Source: JAGQPD01 sp020426865 | Lineage (GTDB): Bacteria; Planctomycetota; Planctomycetia; Pirellulales; Pirellulaceae | NCBI GenBank assembly: GCA_041399065.1 | Contig: JAWKTN010000011.1 | Location: 124,001-188,000, forward strand | Direction: 5' to 3' | Length of the DNA stretch: 64,000 bases | Part shown: piece after piece, positions 28,758 through 37,265 of the stretch | How the letters are laid out: every line of letters starts with the position of its first letter | How positions within the stretch are numbered: the stretch's first letter is position 1 | The notes under the pieces: generated by a model | Told to the model about the DNA's origin: nothing | Seen by the model: only the letters and a program-made list of their open reading frames with translations | Database searches by the model: none | Translations under genes and position numbers: made by a program

Positions 28758-29741
28758 ATGACGCATCGAATCCATCGTCGCCGCGTGCTGAAATCCGCCG
28801 CCGCCTTTTCCGCCGCATCCCTGGCCGCCACTTCGCTTGAAAGCGGCTGGCCGTCACCGGCGCTGGGCCAACAACACGATCACGAAGTCAGCACAGCGGT
28901 CACGCAAAGCCGAATCCAGCAATCGATCGTCCAATGGTGTTTTGCGAAATACTGGGACGTCGAACAGATGTGTCAAATCGCCAAGCAGCTAGGTTGCCGA
29001 AGCATCGAATTGATCGATCGCCAGCATTGGGCAACGCTCAAACGTCATGGCCTGACCTGTGCATTGGCGGGCAGCCATTCGTTCGTCCAGGGGATGAACA
29101 ACCCGAAGTATCACGATGGTTGTATCGCGGCGATCCAATCGTCGATCGACGCCTGTGCTGACGCCGGCTTCCCTGCCGTTATTTCCTTTACGGGGTTTGC
29201 TGCCGATACTGGCGCCTGGGCCGACGGTCTAAACCCATTGGGGGATCGTGCCGCCGACCCCGCGGCCCCTCAGATCGATCCCGACGAAGGGATCAAGAAT
29301 TGTATTGCCGGCTACAAAAAAGTCGTCGGCTACGCCGAACAGAAAAAGGTCAACATCGCCCTCGAAATGCTCAACAGCCGCGTCAACGAATCGATGAAGG
29401 GACATCCTGGCTACCAAGGAGACCACGTCGATTACTGCATGGAGATCATCCGCCAGGTTGGGTCGCCGAGATTGGGACTGTTGTTTGACATCTATCATGT
29501 GCAAATCATGGATGGCGATATCATCCAACGGATTCACGAGTGCGGCGACGCCATCAAACACGTCCACACCGCTGGCAACCCGGGGCGTCGAGAGCTGGAT
29601 GACCAACAGGAAATCAACTATCCACCGATCATGCGTGCTCTGCTCGATATCAACTACCAAGGATACGTCGGGCAAGAATTTATTCCCACCGCCGAGCCAC
29701 TCGTTGGACTCACCGATGCCGTTAAGCTGTGCGCGGTTTGA
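28758..29741 (+). CDS. Hydroxypyruvate-isomerase-like TIM-barrel protein (AP_endonuc_2), Tat-exported
   Basis: The 327-aa protein has a twin-arginine leader (HRRRVLKSAAAFSAASLAAT) that predicts export in folded form. The body matches the sugar isomerase/hydroxypyruvate isomerase family: IVQWCFAKYWDVEQMCQIAKQLG, then HGLTCALAGSH, ISFTGFAADTG and a metal site with ALEMLNSRVN, LLFDIYHVQIMDGD and HVHTAGNPGRREL. Family members interconvert hydroxypyruvate and tartronate semialdehyde or related sugars, though many secreted planctomycete copies have unproven substrates. The gene appears monocistronic and ends facing a sulfatase gene across an inverted-repeat element. Confidence 0.85.
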   Translation: MTHRIHRRRVLKSAAAFSAASLAATSLESGWPSPALGQQHDHEVSTAVTQSRIQQSIVQWCFAKYWDVEQMCQIAKQLGCRSIELIDRQHWATLKRHGLTCALAGSHSFVQGMNNPKYHDGCIAAIQSSIDACADAGFPAVISFTGFAADTGAWADGLNPLGDRAADPAAPQIDPDEGIKNCIAGYKKVVGYAEQKKVNIALEMLNSRVNESMKGHPGYQGDHVDYCMEIIRQVGSPRLGLLFDIYHVQIMDGDIIQRIHECGDAIKHVHTAGNPGRRELDDQQEINYPPIMRALLDINYQGYVGQEFIPTAEPLVGLTDAVKLCAV

Positions 29742-29795
29742 CCTCTACGCGCATCATAACTCTCGGTTTGGGCGATCGACATCACACCGTCTCCT

Positions 29796-29840
29796 ATACC
29801 TTGAGGTTCTAGGTATTCAATACCTCGAACCTCGAGGTAT
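29796..29840. repeat. Tandem hairpin element (REP-like) between convergent genes
   Basis: Two adjacent hairpins can form. The second (29820-29840) is perfect: ATACCTCGA, loop ACC, TCGAGGTAT. The first (29796-29816) is ATACCTTGA, loop GGT, TCTAGGTAT with one mismatch. The two halves are also reverse complements of each other (20 of 22 bases). It lies between the 3' ends of a plus and a minus gene, so a role as bidirectional terminator is likely, although no U-tract follows. A related copy is at 36364-36384. Confidence 0.65.
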
Positions 29841-29935
29841 TGGCGGATGAGCCTGGGTTGACGACAACTGCGGCTGGCAGGTTGCCGACGGGAGTGACGC
29901 CTGCTGGAAGAAAGATCGCCAATCGTTGATCGCGA

Positions 29936-31261
29936 CTATTCCCCCGACCACCACGCGTCAAGCTGCTGCCGCAACGTCGCGACGCGCTCGGGTTGTTCCG
30001 CCGCCAAGTTACGTTCTTCATGCACATCATCGATGATGTGATAGAGTTCAGCAGGCGACGATGGAGGTGAGTTGTCGGGTTCCTGGTTGTCGGTGCGGCC
30101 TGTGGGAACGATCAGTTTCCAGCCGTCGGCGACGATCCAGCGGTGGGTCAGGCTATCGGCGGGGTGATCGACGTTGCGGGTGTTGTGCAGGAAGATTTCG
30201 CCCATCACCGACGTTCGCTGGTTGACGGCGTTGGCGTCGAGCAGATTGATGCCGGGCAGGCGGTCATTGGGTGTAACGCCGCAGGCATGAAGAATCGTCG
30301 GGGCCAGGTCGATGCTGGAAACAGGAGTGTCGACCTTCTTGGGAGCGACGTGGTCGGGCCAGCGGATCATGATCGGTGTCCGCAGACCGCCATCAAACGG
30401 TGAGCGTTTCGATTTCGCTGCGTAGGCCGCTCGGTCGGTACTTTGAATCCAGCCATTGTCTGTTACAAATGCCACGATCGTGTCTTTCGTGTGTCCGTGT
30501 GATTCCAACAGATCGAGCAACTCTCCTACGGTTTGATCGAACCATTCGCACATCGCCCAGTAGCGCGCGACGTGGATGGAATCGGTCTTGTCGCGATAGT
30601 AGTCCAACAGTGTTTGCGGTGGATTGTGCGGCGCGTGCGGCAAGAACGGAGCATACCAGATCAGAAATGGCTGTTTTCGATTCTTTTCCAGGAATTGCGC
30701 GATGGGTTGCAAACCTTGGCGCCCGATCGTCAGTCCTTCGTCACCGTGCCGCCCACCGCGATCGCGATCGCCGTGCGTCATGCCGTGCGTGAAGCCGCCG
30801 CGACGAAAGTTGCCCTCCCACCACTTGCCTGTTTGCATGCTGACGTATCCGTGTTGCCCCAGCAGACGCGGTAATGCGGGGGGCTGGTCGATGTGGTCGA
30901 CCATTCGTTGATAGTCGGCCTCGAACCGCGGGCCGCGAGGCAGGGCCGGATCATTGCTGGTGATTCTGTGTTGGTGCGGATAAAGGCCCGTGATGATCGA
31001 TGCCAGGCTCGGACGGCATAGGCTGCTTGGTACATATCCGTGTGTGAAAGTAAGGCTCTCCCGAGCGAGCTCGTCCAAACGAGGCGTACGAATCACCGGA
31101 TGTCCCATGAATCCGAAATCCGTCCACATCTGATCGTCCGATATGATCAACACGACGTTGGGCGATGCCGCGAACGAATGGGGGTGCGCCAAGGCGCTCG
31201 TGGCGATCGCTACGCAGATGACGAGCCATAGGTTGCGGCGGTTGTCGGCCAGGATGGTCAT
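29936..31261 (-). CDS. Sulfatase (alkaline phosphatase superfamily), secreted, variant active-site motif
   Basis: The 441-aa protein has a signal peptide (NRRNLWLVICVAIATSALAH). It then has the N-terminal metal site VVLIISDDQMWTDFGFMGHP, the formylglycine region SSLCRPSLASIITGLYPHQH with Cys82, the lower metal site FVTDNGWIQ and the basic ligand motif KSKRSPFDGGLRTPIMIRWP. The modification motif is usually CxPxR; here it is C-R-P-S-L, so the arginine is replaced. The Cys for formylglycine conversion remains. ATG 31261 is preferred to an upstream start because AAAGG precedes it and the signal peptide begins there. The substrate (sulfated polysaccharide is usual) is not determinable. Confidence 0.87.
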   Translation of the reverse strand: MTILADNRRNLWLVICVAIATSALAHPHSFAASPNVVLIISDDQMWTDFGFMGHPVIRTPRLDELARESLTFTHGYVPSSLCRPSLASIITGLYPHQHRITSNDPALPRGPRFEADYQRMVDHIDQPPALPRLLGQHGYVSMQTGKWWEGNFRRGGFTHGMTHGDRDRGGRHGDEGLTIGRQGLQPIAQFLEKNRKQPFLIWYAPFLPHAPHNPPQTLLDYYRDKTDSIHVARYWAMCEWFDQTVGELLDLLESHGHTKDTIVAFVTDNGWIQSTDRAAYAAKSKRSPFDGGLRTPIMIRWPDHVAPKKVDTPVSSIDLAPTILHACGVTPNDRLPGINLLDANAVNQRTSVMGEIFLHNTRNVDHPADSLTHRWIVADGWKLIVPTGRTDNQEPDNSPPSSPAELYHIIDDVHEERNLAAEQPERVATLRQQLDAWWSGE

Positions 31262-31531
31262 GCAAATTACCTTTGGTGTTGTTGACAATTCGAAACGCAT
31301 TTCGCCTCGTGTGAGAATTGCTTTTCTACCATCAAAACTTGTTAGCTCCCCGTCGTCAATCGTTGACGTGTGCAATCGTTAACGTGCGCGTCTGAGGTTC
31401 GGCCCGGCGGGCCGGGTGGGCCGGTTGACAATTTGATCGATTCCTTAACAATGACGAGCCATATCGCGCGATAAACATCGCCAGTGAAGAGGATCACGGC
31501 TCGGCCGTGAAAGAAAGGAGCAATATTCGTC

Positions 31532-32146
31532 ATGTCGATTGTCGAAACCGAACGAGTGTTAGTTGTACCGACCGAGGTGTTCCATGCGCTCGGCCATTTT
31601 CAAGGTTTTACGACCGACGTCGATAAATATCTGACGAAATTGCTCGATCCGTCGCACACCAGCTACCGTCCGCGGAGCGAAATGGAACAGGATCCATCGT
31701 TCAAGCAACTGATCCCGTACGTAATTTTCCGTTGGACCGAGCCAGAGGGGACGGTTCGGCTGTTTCAGTATACCCGTGGCAAAGGGCAGGGCGAGCAGCG
31801 ATTGCACAGCAAACGTAGTATTGGCATCGGCGGACATATATCGACGGTCGACGAATCGGGAGCGGGAAGCGTTTACGAAGAAGGGATGCGGCGGGAGCTG
31901 GCCGAAGAGGTGATCATTGAAACTGAATATAAAGAACGCGTGATGGGGATGATCAACGACGACGAAACGGATGTGGGCCGCGTTCATCTGGGGGTTGTAC
32001 ACATTTTTGATGTCGATACGCCCACGGTGCGTCCACGGGAGGCGGAGATTTCGCAAGCCGGCTTTTCGCCCGTCGCCGAGTTGAAGCAGTGCTTGGACCA
32101 AATGGAGAGTTGGTCACGCATTTGTATGGAAGCGCTGTTCGTGTAG
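31532..32146 (+). CDS. Nudix-family protein (divergent Nudix box)
   Basis: The 204-aa cytoplasmic protein has a central segment resembling the Nudix fold: SIGIGGHISTVDES followed by YEEGMRRELAEEVII. The RELAEE half of the Nudix box is present, but the upstream GX5EX7 spacing is imperfect. The N-terminal ~75 residues (VVPTEVFHALGHFQGF) resemble proteins annotated as phosphoesterases in planctomycetes. It could hydrolyse a nucleoside diphosphate derivative; the substrate is unknown. AAGGAG lies 11 bases before ATG 31532. Confidence 0.75.
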   Translation: MSIVETERVLVVPTEVFHALGHFQGFTTDVDKYLTKLLDPSHTSYRPRSEMEQDPSFKQLIPYVIFRWTEPEGTVRLFQYTRGKGQGEQRLHSKRSIGIGGHISTVDESGAGSVYEEGMRRELAEEVIIETEYKERVMGMINDDETDVGRVHLGVVHIFDVDTPTVRPREAEISQAGFSPVAELKQCLDQMESWSRICMEALFV

Positions 32147-32166
32147 CCGATGGCCCGGCCTGCAGG

Positions 32167-33363
32167 TTATTTGGCCAGCTTCCGGAGTTTTGCCAGGGCA
32201 CTGGTTATGGCATGCACGGCGATTTCGATATCGCGTTCGTCGTTAAATCGCCCCAGTCCAAACCGCAGACTGCTTCGCGCTTTGTCCACGTCGCGGCCGA
32301 TTGCCTGTAGCACATGGCTCGGTTCCGGATTGACCGAGGTGCACGCACTACCGCTGGAGACGGCAACCTGAGGCATTGCCAACATCATGGCATCGCCCTG
32401 GCAATCACCGAAGCAGAGATTCAGGTTGTTGGCCAATCGTAATTCGGGATCGTTCAACGCCGGGCCATTGAGCGCGATCGTCTCGTCGGCTGCGATGATC
32501 CCTTGATAGAGCCTGTCGCGAAGAGAACGTGTCCGCGTGATTTCCGTGGGGAGTTCGTCCAGTGCCAGCTCAACGGCGCGTCCGAAGCCGACGATACCTG
32601 GCACGTTCAATGTTCCGCTGCGAAAGCCCTGTTCCTGACCTCCCCCTTCCAGTAAAGGTATCAGACGCGTGCGACGTGGCGACTGACGCACGTAAAGCGC
32701 TCCGACTCCTTTGGGGCCGTGGAGTTTATGAGCGGAAAAGCTCGCTAGGTCGACATCGATCTGGGTAAAGTCGATATTGGCTTTGCCAAGCGCCTGAGTC
32801 GCATCGGTATGGAACAAGACGCCGCGTTCGCGACACAACCGAGCAATGTCGCTAATCGGCTGGATGACACCGATTTCATTGTTGGCCCACATCACCGAGA
32901 CCAATACTGTGTCGTCACGGAGTGTCTCGCGCAGCTGGTCAACATCAACCCGTCCGGCGTCACGGGATGGGTGCTGTCGAGGTGGCAACAACGTGACTTC
33001 GAAACCGTTTCGCTGGCAACGCGCCAGCGGATCGAGTAACGCGCGGTGCTCCGTCTGCACGCTTATGATGTGTCGACCTTTGAGTCGCGGTCGCAAGGCA
33101 ATTCCCTGGATCGCCAGGTTGTTGCTCTCCGTTGCGCCACTGGTAAAGACAATTTCATCGGAGGTATGGGCCCCGACCGATTGGGCGATGCGGTTTCGAG
33201 CTGCCTCGACCGCCTCGCGAGCCCGCTGGCCAAAACCGTGCCCCGTGCTGTGGGCGTTGCCGTATACCGTTTGGAAAAACGGAAGCATCACCGAGACGAC
33301 TCGAGGGTCGACCCGAGTCGTTGCGTGATTGTCCAGATAGACAGGTTCATCGGAGAGCGACAA
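32167..33363 (-). CDS. iscS: Cysteine desulfurase (NifS/IscS type)
   Basis: The ~398-aa PLP enzyme mobilises sulfur from cysteine for Fe-S cluster and thio-tRNA synthesis. Landmarks: YLDNHATTRVDPRV near the N-terminus, GNAHSTGHGFGQ, FTSGATESNNLAIQG, TEHRALLDP, HTDATQALGK, the PLP lysine in SAHKLHGPKG (Lys213) and the catalytic loop SSGSACTS with Cys341. A longer in-frame reading to 33777 runs antisense through iscA and is rejected. The likely start is the TTG at 33363, with AAGGA 9 bases upstream, giving MSLSDEPVYLDN. It is divergent from iscA across a 244-base control region. Confidence 0.92.
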   Translation of the reverse strand: MSLSDEPVYLDNHATTRVDPRVVSVMLPFFQTVYGNAHSTGHGFGQRAREAVEAARNRIAQSVGAHTSDEIVFTSGATESNNLAIQGIALRPRLKGRHIISVQTEHRALLDPLARCQRNGFEVTLLPPRQHPSRDAGRVDVDQLRETLRDDTVLVSVMWANNEIGVIQPISDIARLCRERGVLFHTDATQALGKANIDFTQIDVDLASFSAHKLHGPKGVGALYVRQSPRRTRLIPLLEGGGQEQGFRSGTLNVPGIVGFGRAVELALDELPTEITRTRSLRDRLYQGIIAADETIALNGPALNDPELRLANNLNLCFGDCQGDAMMLAMPQVAVSSGSACTSVNPEPSHVLQAIGRDVDKARSSLRFGLGRFNDERDIEIAVHAITSALAKLRKLAK

Positions 33364-33519
33364 CTTTGACTTTCCTTCCCGCGTTGTTCGGTCGTCGGAT
33401 CTACAAATGGGGGACCCGGTGACTCCCAAGATCCGCTGCGGTTCCACGGCCACCTGCTGATTATCCGGCCTTCCGACCCGTTCGAACAACAAGGAAACGC
33501 GAAAAAACCGACAGATCCG

Positions 33520-33607
33520 GCTTTCCTTTTCGAGCCGATTGATATAATTTGTAAGTACCTGTCGGGAAATTACTTCTATCTTAAATCTAAGGGAAAAAGG
33601 AACAACC
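33520..33607 (+). promoter_or_regulatory. Promoter and leader of iscA
   Basis: A perfect TATAAT lies at 33543-33548, 60 bases before the iscA ATG. The -35 region (CTTTCC-like, 33521-33526) is poor, which would fit activator or repressor control. The leader is A-rich and ends in AAGGA, 7 bases before ATG. No IscR- or Fur-type palindrome is obvious. Confidence 0.45.
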
Positions 33608-33940
33608 ATGTCCGTTATTTTGACTGAAAAAGCTGCTTCCGAAGTCAAACGCATCATGGCTGAACAGAAATACGATGAAGGAACCGTGCTGCGAGTCAAG
33701 GTGACCGGCGGCGGCTGCAGTGGTTTTTCGTATGCACTCGGTTTTGATACCGAATTCGACGATACCAAGGATGCCAAAGCGAGTTTTCATGGCGTCGACG
33801 TCGTCGTGGACCGTAAGAGTGCCCTGTACCTGGAAGGGACGACGGTCGATTTTTATTCGGACATCGAGCGTCGCGGGTTCACCTTCGATAATCCCAATGC
33901 CGTAAAAAGCTGCGGCTGCGGCAGCTCGTTCCAGGCCTAG
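33608..33940 (+). CDS. iscA: Iron-sulfur cluster assembly protein, HesB/IscA/ErpA family
   Basis: The 110-aa A-type carrier has the three conserved cysteines: Cys37 in TGGGCSGFSY and Cys102 and Cys104 in the C-terminal SCGCGSSF. It has normal family length. It receives and passes Fe-S clusters to apoproteins, working with the divergently transcribed cysteine desulfurase. Strong ribosome site AAGGA. A Rho-independent terminator follows at 34024, so it is a single-gene transcript. IscA versus ErpA cannot be told from sequence alone. Confidence 0.92.
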   Translation: MSVILTEKAASEVKRIMAEQKYDEGTVLRVKVTGGGCSGFSYALGFDTEFDDTKDAKASFHGVDVVVDRKSALYLEGTTVDFYSDIERRGFTFDNPNAVKSCGCGSSFQA

Positions 33941-34023
33941 TGCCGGCGTTGCGATGGGCATCGTCACTGCCTTAAGCAGCGGACGAGCGTCATCCACCGT
34001 AATTGAGCAAGAATCCCTTCGTC

Positions 34024-34061
34024 AGCCACCGCGCCTTTGTGGGTCGCGGTGGCTGTTTTTT
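34024..34061 (+). terminator. Rho-independent terminator after iscA
   Basis: A perfect 10-bp stem (AGCCACCGCG at 34024-34033 pairing with CGCGGTGGCT at 34045-34054) encloses an 11-base loop and is followed by GTTTTTTGTTT. It lies 84 bases after the iscA stop. Confidence 0.88.
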
Positions 34062-34211
34062 GTTTGAGATGCCTGCAAACGCGCCCCTCCTCGACGGCTT
34101 TTTCTCCGCCCGGCCCCGGACTTTGTCGGGAGTTTCGCGACCGGGCCACATCGCCTAAAATCACGGCGGTGGGCGTGGCAGTGACCATGAACACTGGTTT
34201 CGGGAAGAACA

Positions 34212-34244
34212 CGTAAGGTGCTCGTAAGGTGCTCGTAAGGTGAC
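34212..34244 (+). repeat. Three 11-bp tandem repeats carrying SD-GTG at the cobL start
   Basis: Copies of CGTAAGGTGCT start at 34212, 34223 and 34234 (the last ends AC). Each has TAAGG directly attached to GTG. GTG codons at 34218, 34229 and 34240 are in three different frames because 11 is not a multiple of 3. Only the last opens the cobL frame. Confidence 0.75.
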
Positions 34245-35490
34245 GGCCTTGGAAAAAATTCACATTATCGGTGTTGGCGACGATGGTTTCGAGGGATTGT
34301 CGGAACGGGCCACGCAGTGGGTCCAGTCGGCCGATTTATTGGTCGGTTCGGCGCAGACTTTGGCCGCTGTGCCGGGCGGCAAGGCAGAACGCATTGAAGC
34401 GTCGAATGACTTGGACCAGCTCGTGGAACTTGTCGCTTCGCGACCGGCGCAGAGAATCGTGTTGCTCACAACGGGCGACCCGATGTTTTACGGCGTCGCT
34501 CGATACCTGTGCGACCGATTGGGAAAGGATCGTTTCGAAGTCGTGCCGCATGTCAGCGCCATGCAGTTGGCGTTTGCACGAGTAAAGGAAAACTGGGACG
34601 AGGCCTATCTGGCGAATCTGGCGACAATCTCGCTGGATCGTGTTGTGGAAAAGACGCGATCGGCGGAGAAGGTGGGGTTGTTTACAACGGATGCGATCCC
34701 GCCGGCTCGAGTTGCTTCGGCGTTGCTGAACCGGCAGATCGACTACTTTACCGTTTACGTTTGCGAGAATCTTGGGTCGCCCGACGAGCGTGTGACACAG
34801 GGCGAACTTGGCGAGATTGGCAAGCACGAGTTCTCGCCCTTGAACGTGATGATATTGGTCCGCAAGCCGGATGTGCCGGACCGGCCGCGCGAGATGGCGG
34901 GGCGGCGATTATTTGGCAACCCCGACGAGATGTTCCTGCAATCGAAACCGAAACGCGGGTTACTGACGTCTGCTGAGGTCCGCGCCATCGCGTTGTCGTT
35001 GCTTGACCTTGGATCGCGCAGCATTGTTTGGGACGTGGGCGCTGGCAGCGGAAGTGTCTCGATCGAGGCCGCACAGATCGCTGCTGAAGGAACGGTTTAT
35101 GCCATTGAAATGGATGCCGACGATCATCAGTTGATTGTCGAGAATGCGGAGCGATTTGCCGCGACCAATGTTGTGCCCCGGCTGGGGATTGCCCCCGATG
35201 CCTGGGCCGACCTGCCTGATCCTGATGCCATCTTTATTGGCGGCACTGGACGCGGTGTGGCTCGGATGACCGAACTGGCATTCCAGCGTCTACGCAGCGG
35301 AGGACGGATCGTGATCAACGTCGGCAGCATCCACAACTTGACGGCCGTGTATGACGTCTTGCGATCGGCAACGACTGACGTGAATGTGCGACAAGTATTG
35401 ATTTCGCAGGCCGTGGAACAGTTGGAAGCCGTGCGTTTTGAAGCCATGAATCCGACGTTCTTGATCAGCGCCGTGAAAGTCGAAAACTGA
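34240..35490 (+). CDS. cobL: Precorrin-6Y C5,15-methyltransferase (decarboxylating), CbiE-CbiT fusion
   Basis: The 416-aa cobalamin-pathway enzyme has an N-terminal CbiE-type tetrapyrrole methylase half (~1-205: IHIIGVGDDGFEGLSERA, LTTGDPMFYGVARYL, PHVSAMQLAFARVKENW) and a C-terminal CbiT half (~235-416). The CbiT half has the SAM motif WDVGAGSGSVSIEAA and FIGGTGRGVARM. The fusion is the usual CobL form; it methylates C5 and C15 and decarboxylates the acetate side chain. GTG 34240 starts inside a tandem repeat. No cobalamin riboswitch is recognisable upstream, and no other cob genes are present in the window. A PIG-L gene follows after 22 bases. Confidence 0.9.
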   Translation: MTALEKIHIIGVGDDGFEGLSERATQWVQSADLLVGSAQTLAAVPGGKAERIEASNDLDQLVELVASRPAQRIVLLTTGDPMFYGVARYLCDRLGKDRFEVVPHVSAMQLAFARVKENWDEAYLANLATISLDRVVEKTRSAEKVGLFTTDAIPPARVASALLNRQIDYFTVYVCENLGSPDERVTQGELGEIGKHEFSPLNVMILVRKPDVPDRPREMAGRRLFGNPDEMFLQSKPKRGLLTSAEVRAIALSLLDLGSRSIVWDVGAGSGSVSIEAAQIAAEGTVYAIEMDADDHQLIVENAERFAATNVVPRLGIAPDAWADLPDPDAIFIGGTGRGVARMTELAFQRLRSGGRIVINVGSIHNLTAVYDVLRSATTDVNVRQVLISQAVEQLEAVRFEAMNPTFLISAVKVEN

Positions 35491-35512
35491 TGGTTCGAGG
35501 TAAGTAGGACGC

Positions 35513-36253
35513 ATGACGCACGCAACGATTGACTCGGAACGCTTGGACGTTATCGCTGTGGGAGCGCACCCCGACGACGTGGAAATCGCCTGCGGTGGGA
35601 CACTTGCGAGTTTGGTTGAACAAGGGCACCGAGTCGGAATTGTCGATTTGACGGATGGCGAGCCCACGCCCGGATCGACCGGCCCCGAGCAACGAATGCA
35701 GGAGGCTCGCCGAGCGGCCGAGGTATTGGGGGTACATCGGCGAGTGACCCTCGAATTGCCAAATCGACGCTTGTTCGATAGTTTCGAAGCGCGTGTTGCC
35801 TTGGCCAAAGTATTTCGTTTGTACCGCCCCAAACTCGTGATCGGCTTTGGCGACAAAACACCGATGGCGTCACCCGATCACTGGCAAGCGATGCAGATTA
35901 CCGATGCAGCCGTCTTCTACTCTCGGTTGACGAAATGGGACGAACATTTCGGTGGCCTGCCTGTCCATGCCATCTTGCGGCAGGTCTATTTCCATTTGGC
36001 GTTCGAACCCCTTGGTCAGCAGGCCGCATCCAGCCAATTCGTGACAGATATTACCGCGACATTGGAGAAGAAAATCGAAAGCGTCCGGTGCTACGCCTCG
36101 CAGTTTCCACCGGCGAAGAACTACATCTTCGACCGCATCCGCGGCGCCGCACTGCAGGCTGGCAGCGCCGCCGGTTTTGGTGCCGGCGAAGTCTTTACCT
36201 CCACCCGGACCCTAGGATCCCAAAATATCCTTGCCATGCTCAACATCGAATAA
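35513..36253 (+). CDS. PIG-L family deacetylase (BshB1-like)
   Basis: The 246-aa enzyme has the zinc motif AVGAHPDDVEIACGGTL near the N-terminus, DLTDGEPTPGST, ARRAAEVLGV and the C-terminal metal ligand region FGDKTPMASPDHWQAMQI. These are diagnostic of the LmbE/PIG-L N-acetylglucosaminyl deacetylases; closest in pattern to BshB1, which acts on GlcNAc-malate in bacillithiol synthesis. No bshA or bshC is visible, so the substrate is inferred. It probably is co-transcribed with cobL. Confidence 0.85.
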   Translation: MTHATIDSERLDVIAVGAHPDDVEIACGGTLASLVEQGHRVGIVDLTDGEPTPGSTGPEQRMQEARRAAEVLGVHRRVTLELPNRRLFDSFEARVALAKVFRLYRPKLVIGFGDKTPMASPDHWQAMQITDAAVFYSRLTKWDEHFGGLPVHAILRQVYFHLAFEPLGQQAASSQFVTDITATLEKKIESVRCYASQFPPAKNYIFDRIRGAALQAGSAAGFGAGEVFTSTRTLGSQNILAMLNIE

Positions 36254-36280
36254 CAACAAAGATTCCCCCATCTTCCTGCC

Positions 36281-36345
36281 CCCATTTTCCTGTCCCAATC
36301 CCTCCGTCCGTCCCTCCGTCCCTCCCTCCGTCCCTCGGTCGGGCG
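36281..36345. repeat. CCGTCCCT low-complexity tract
   Basis: The short gap between convergent genes holds an imperfect tandem array of CCGTCCCT/CCTCCGTC units, strongly strand-asymmetric (C and T only). Nothing coding. Confidence 0.6.
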
Positions 36346-36363
36346 GCGCCGGTAGCTCTGGCA

Positions 36364-36384
36364 ATACCTTGAACTGTTAGGTAT
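36364..36384. repeat. Related ATACCT...AGGTAT hairpin at a gene end
   Basis: The sequence starts ATACCTTGA and ends GTTAGGTAT. It can fold with a 6-bp stem (ATACCT/AGGTAT). It shares its first nine bases with the first half of the 29796 element. It overlaps the stop codon of the Uma2 gene and lies between convergent 3' ends. Confidence 0.5.
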
Positions 36385-37003
36385 CCGTCAGAGGGGGCCA
36401 GCGGTCGGCCAGATCGAACAGTCGAGTTAGCGGCACGACAAATCCTGGGAGGAGTGGCGTGGCGTATGGTTCGTCGCGTTGGAACACGCGATTGGCCATT
36501 TTTCCACCGTCGAAATGATACACAGCAAACGTGTGTGCGAACCGGTCAAGGATCCAATATTCTTTCACACCGGCAGTTCGATATTCGTCACGTTTGATCT
36601 GATAGTCTCGTTGTTGGTTTTGTTTTCCTTCTGACACGAATTCTACCGTGATTGTCGGCGTTTCATTTTCGTGCGGCAGTCGCCCCAGACCCGCCCAAAT
36701 GGCCCGGTCCACGCGACGCCGATGAGGCCCGATGTTGACGGTTTGTTCGGATACGGTGCAATCAAGCGCCGCGCCCTGCGGGTGGCTTTCCTGATAATTT
36801 CGCAACAAACGTCCCAATTCTTCGTTGGGATCTCGTTCCCTGATCGAAGGTGATGGATTCACGATCAGCACTCCATAAACCAATTCGTAACGCCACCCCG
36901 GCTCGAAGTCCGCGTTGTCAAATTCCCACGGACTGAGCAACATCCCGTTGGAGCGTTGACCGAGTCGTAGACGGGACGATGCTGGTTGTTCGATGGTCGC
37001 CAT
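36377..37003 (-). CDS. Uma2 family (DUF820) putative endonuclease
   Basis: The 208-aa protein has the PD-(D/E)xK-like fold of Uma2 proteins: GWRYELVYGVLIVNPSPS near residue 40, PHRRRVDRAIWAGLG, then PTITVEFVSEGKQNQQRDYQIKRDEY and GVKEYWILD. The acidic and lysine/glutamine residues of the VEF-S-x(n)-K-R-xEY catalytic core are present. The biological role of this family is not established. ATG 37003 removes a 33-residue extension with no family similarity. Its 3' end lies in a hairpin element. Confidence 0.8.
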   Translation of the reverse strand: MATIEQPASSRLRLGQRSNGMLLSPWEFDNADFEPGWRYELVYGVLIVNPSPSIRERDPNEELGRLLRNYQESHPQGAALDCTVSEQTVNIGPHRRRVDRAIWAGLGRLPHENETPTITVEFVSEGKQNQQRDYQIKRDEYRTAGVKEYWILDRFAHTFAVYHFDGGKMANRVFQRDEPYATPLLPGFVVPLTRLFDLADRWPPLTDT

Positions 37004-37265
37004 GGCTTTCGTATCCAGCTTCCTTCGTTTTTCTACCCTTCCTCCGTTCATCCTATCGGACGTGCGGCGCTCGGTCAAACAAAGTCTCACGGCTGGTCCC
37101 ACTGTCTTCCAATCCGATCTTCCGGCCGCACTGCCCTACGACAATGCATCCGGGCACCGCGAGATATTTTACTTTGACACGGGCTAGCTGGCGGGTTATC
37201 ATCGGCTCCGCAAGCTGAGAATGACATTTTGGTTCGTTTTGTTCGATTGTTGGGAGGTGTAGCTC

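Noticed and set aside
33364..33777. N-terminal extension of the cysteine desulfurase
   Set aside because: It runs antisense through iscA and the control region; family homology starts only after the TTG at 33363.
34060..34239. Cobalamin riboswitch upstream of cobL
   Set aside because: No B12-box-like sequence is recognisable; the only structure is the iscA terminator.
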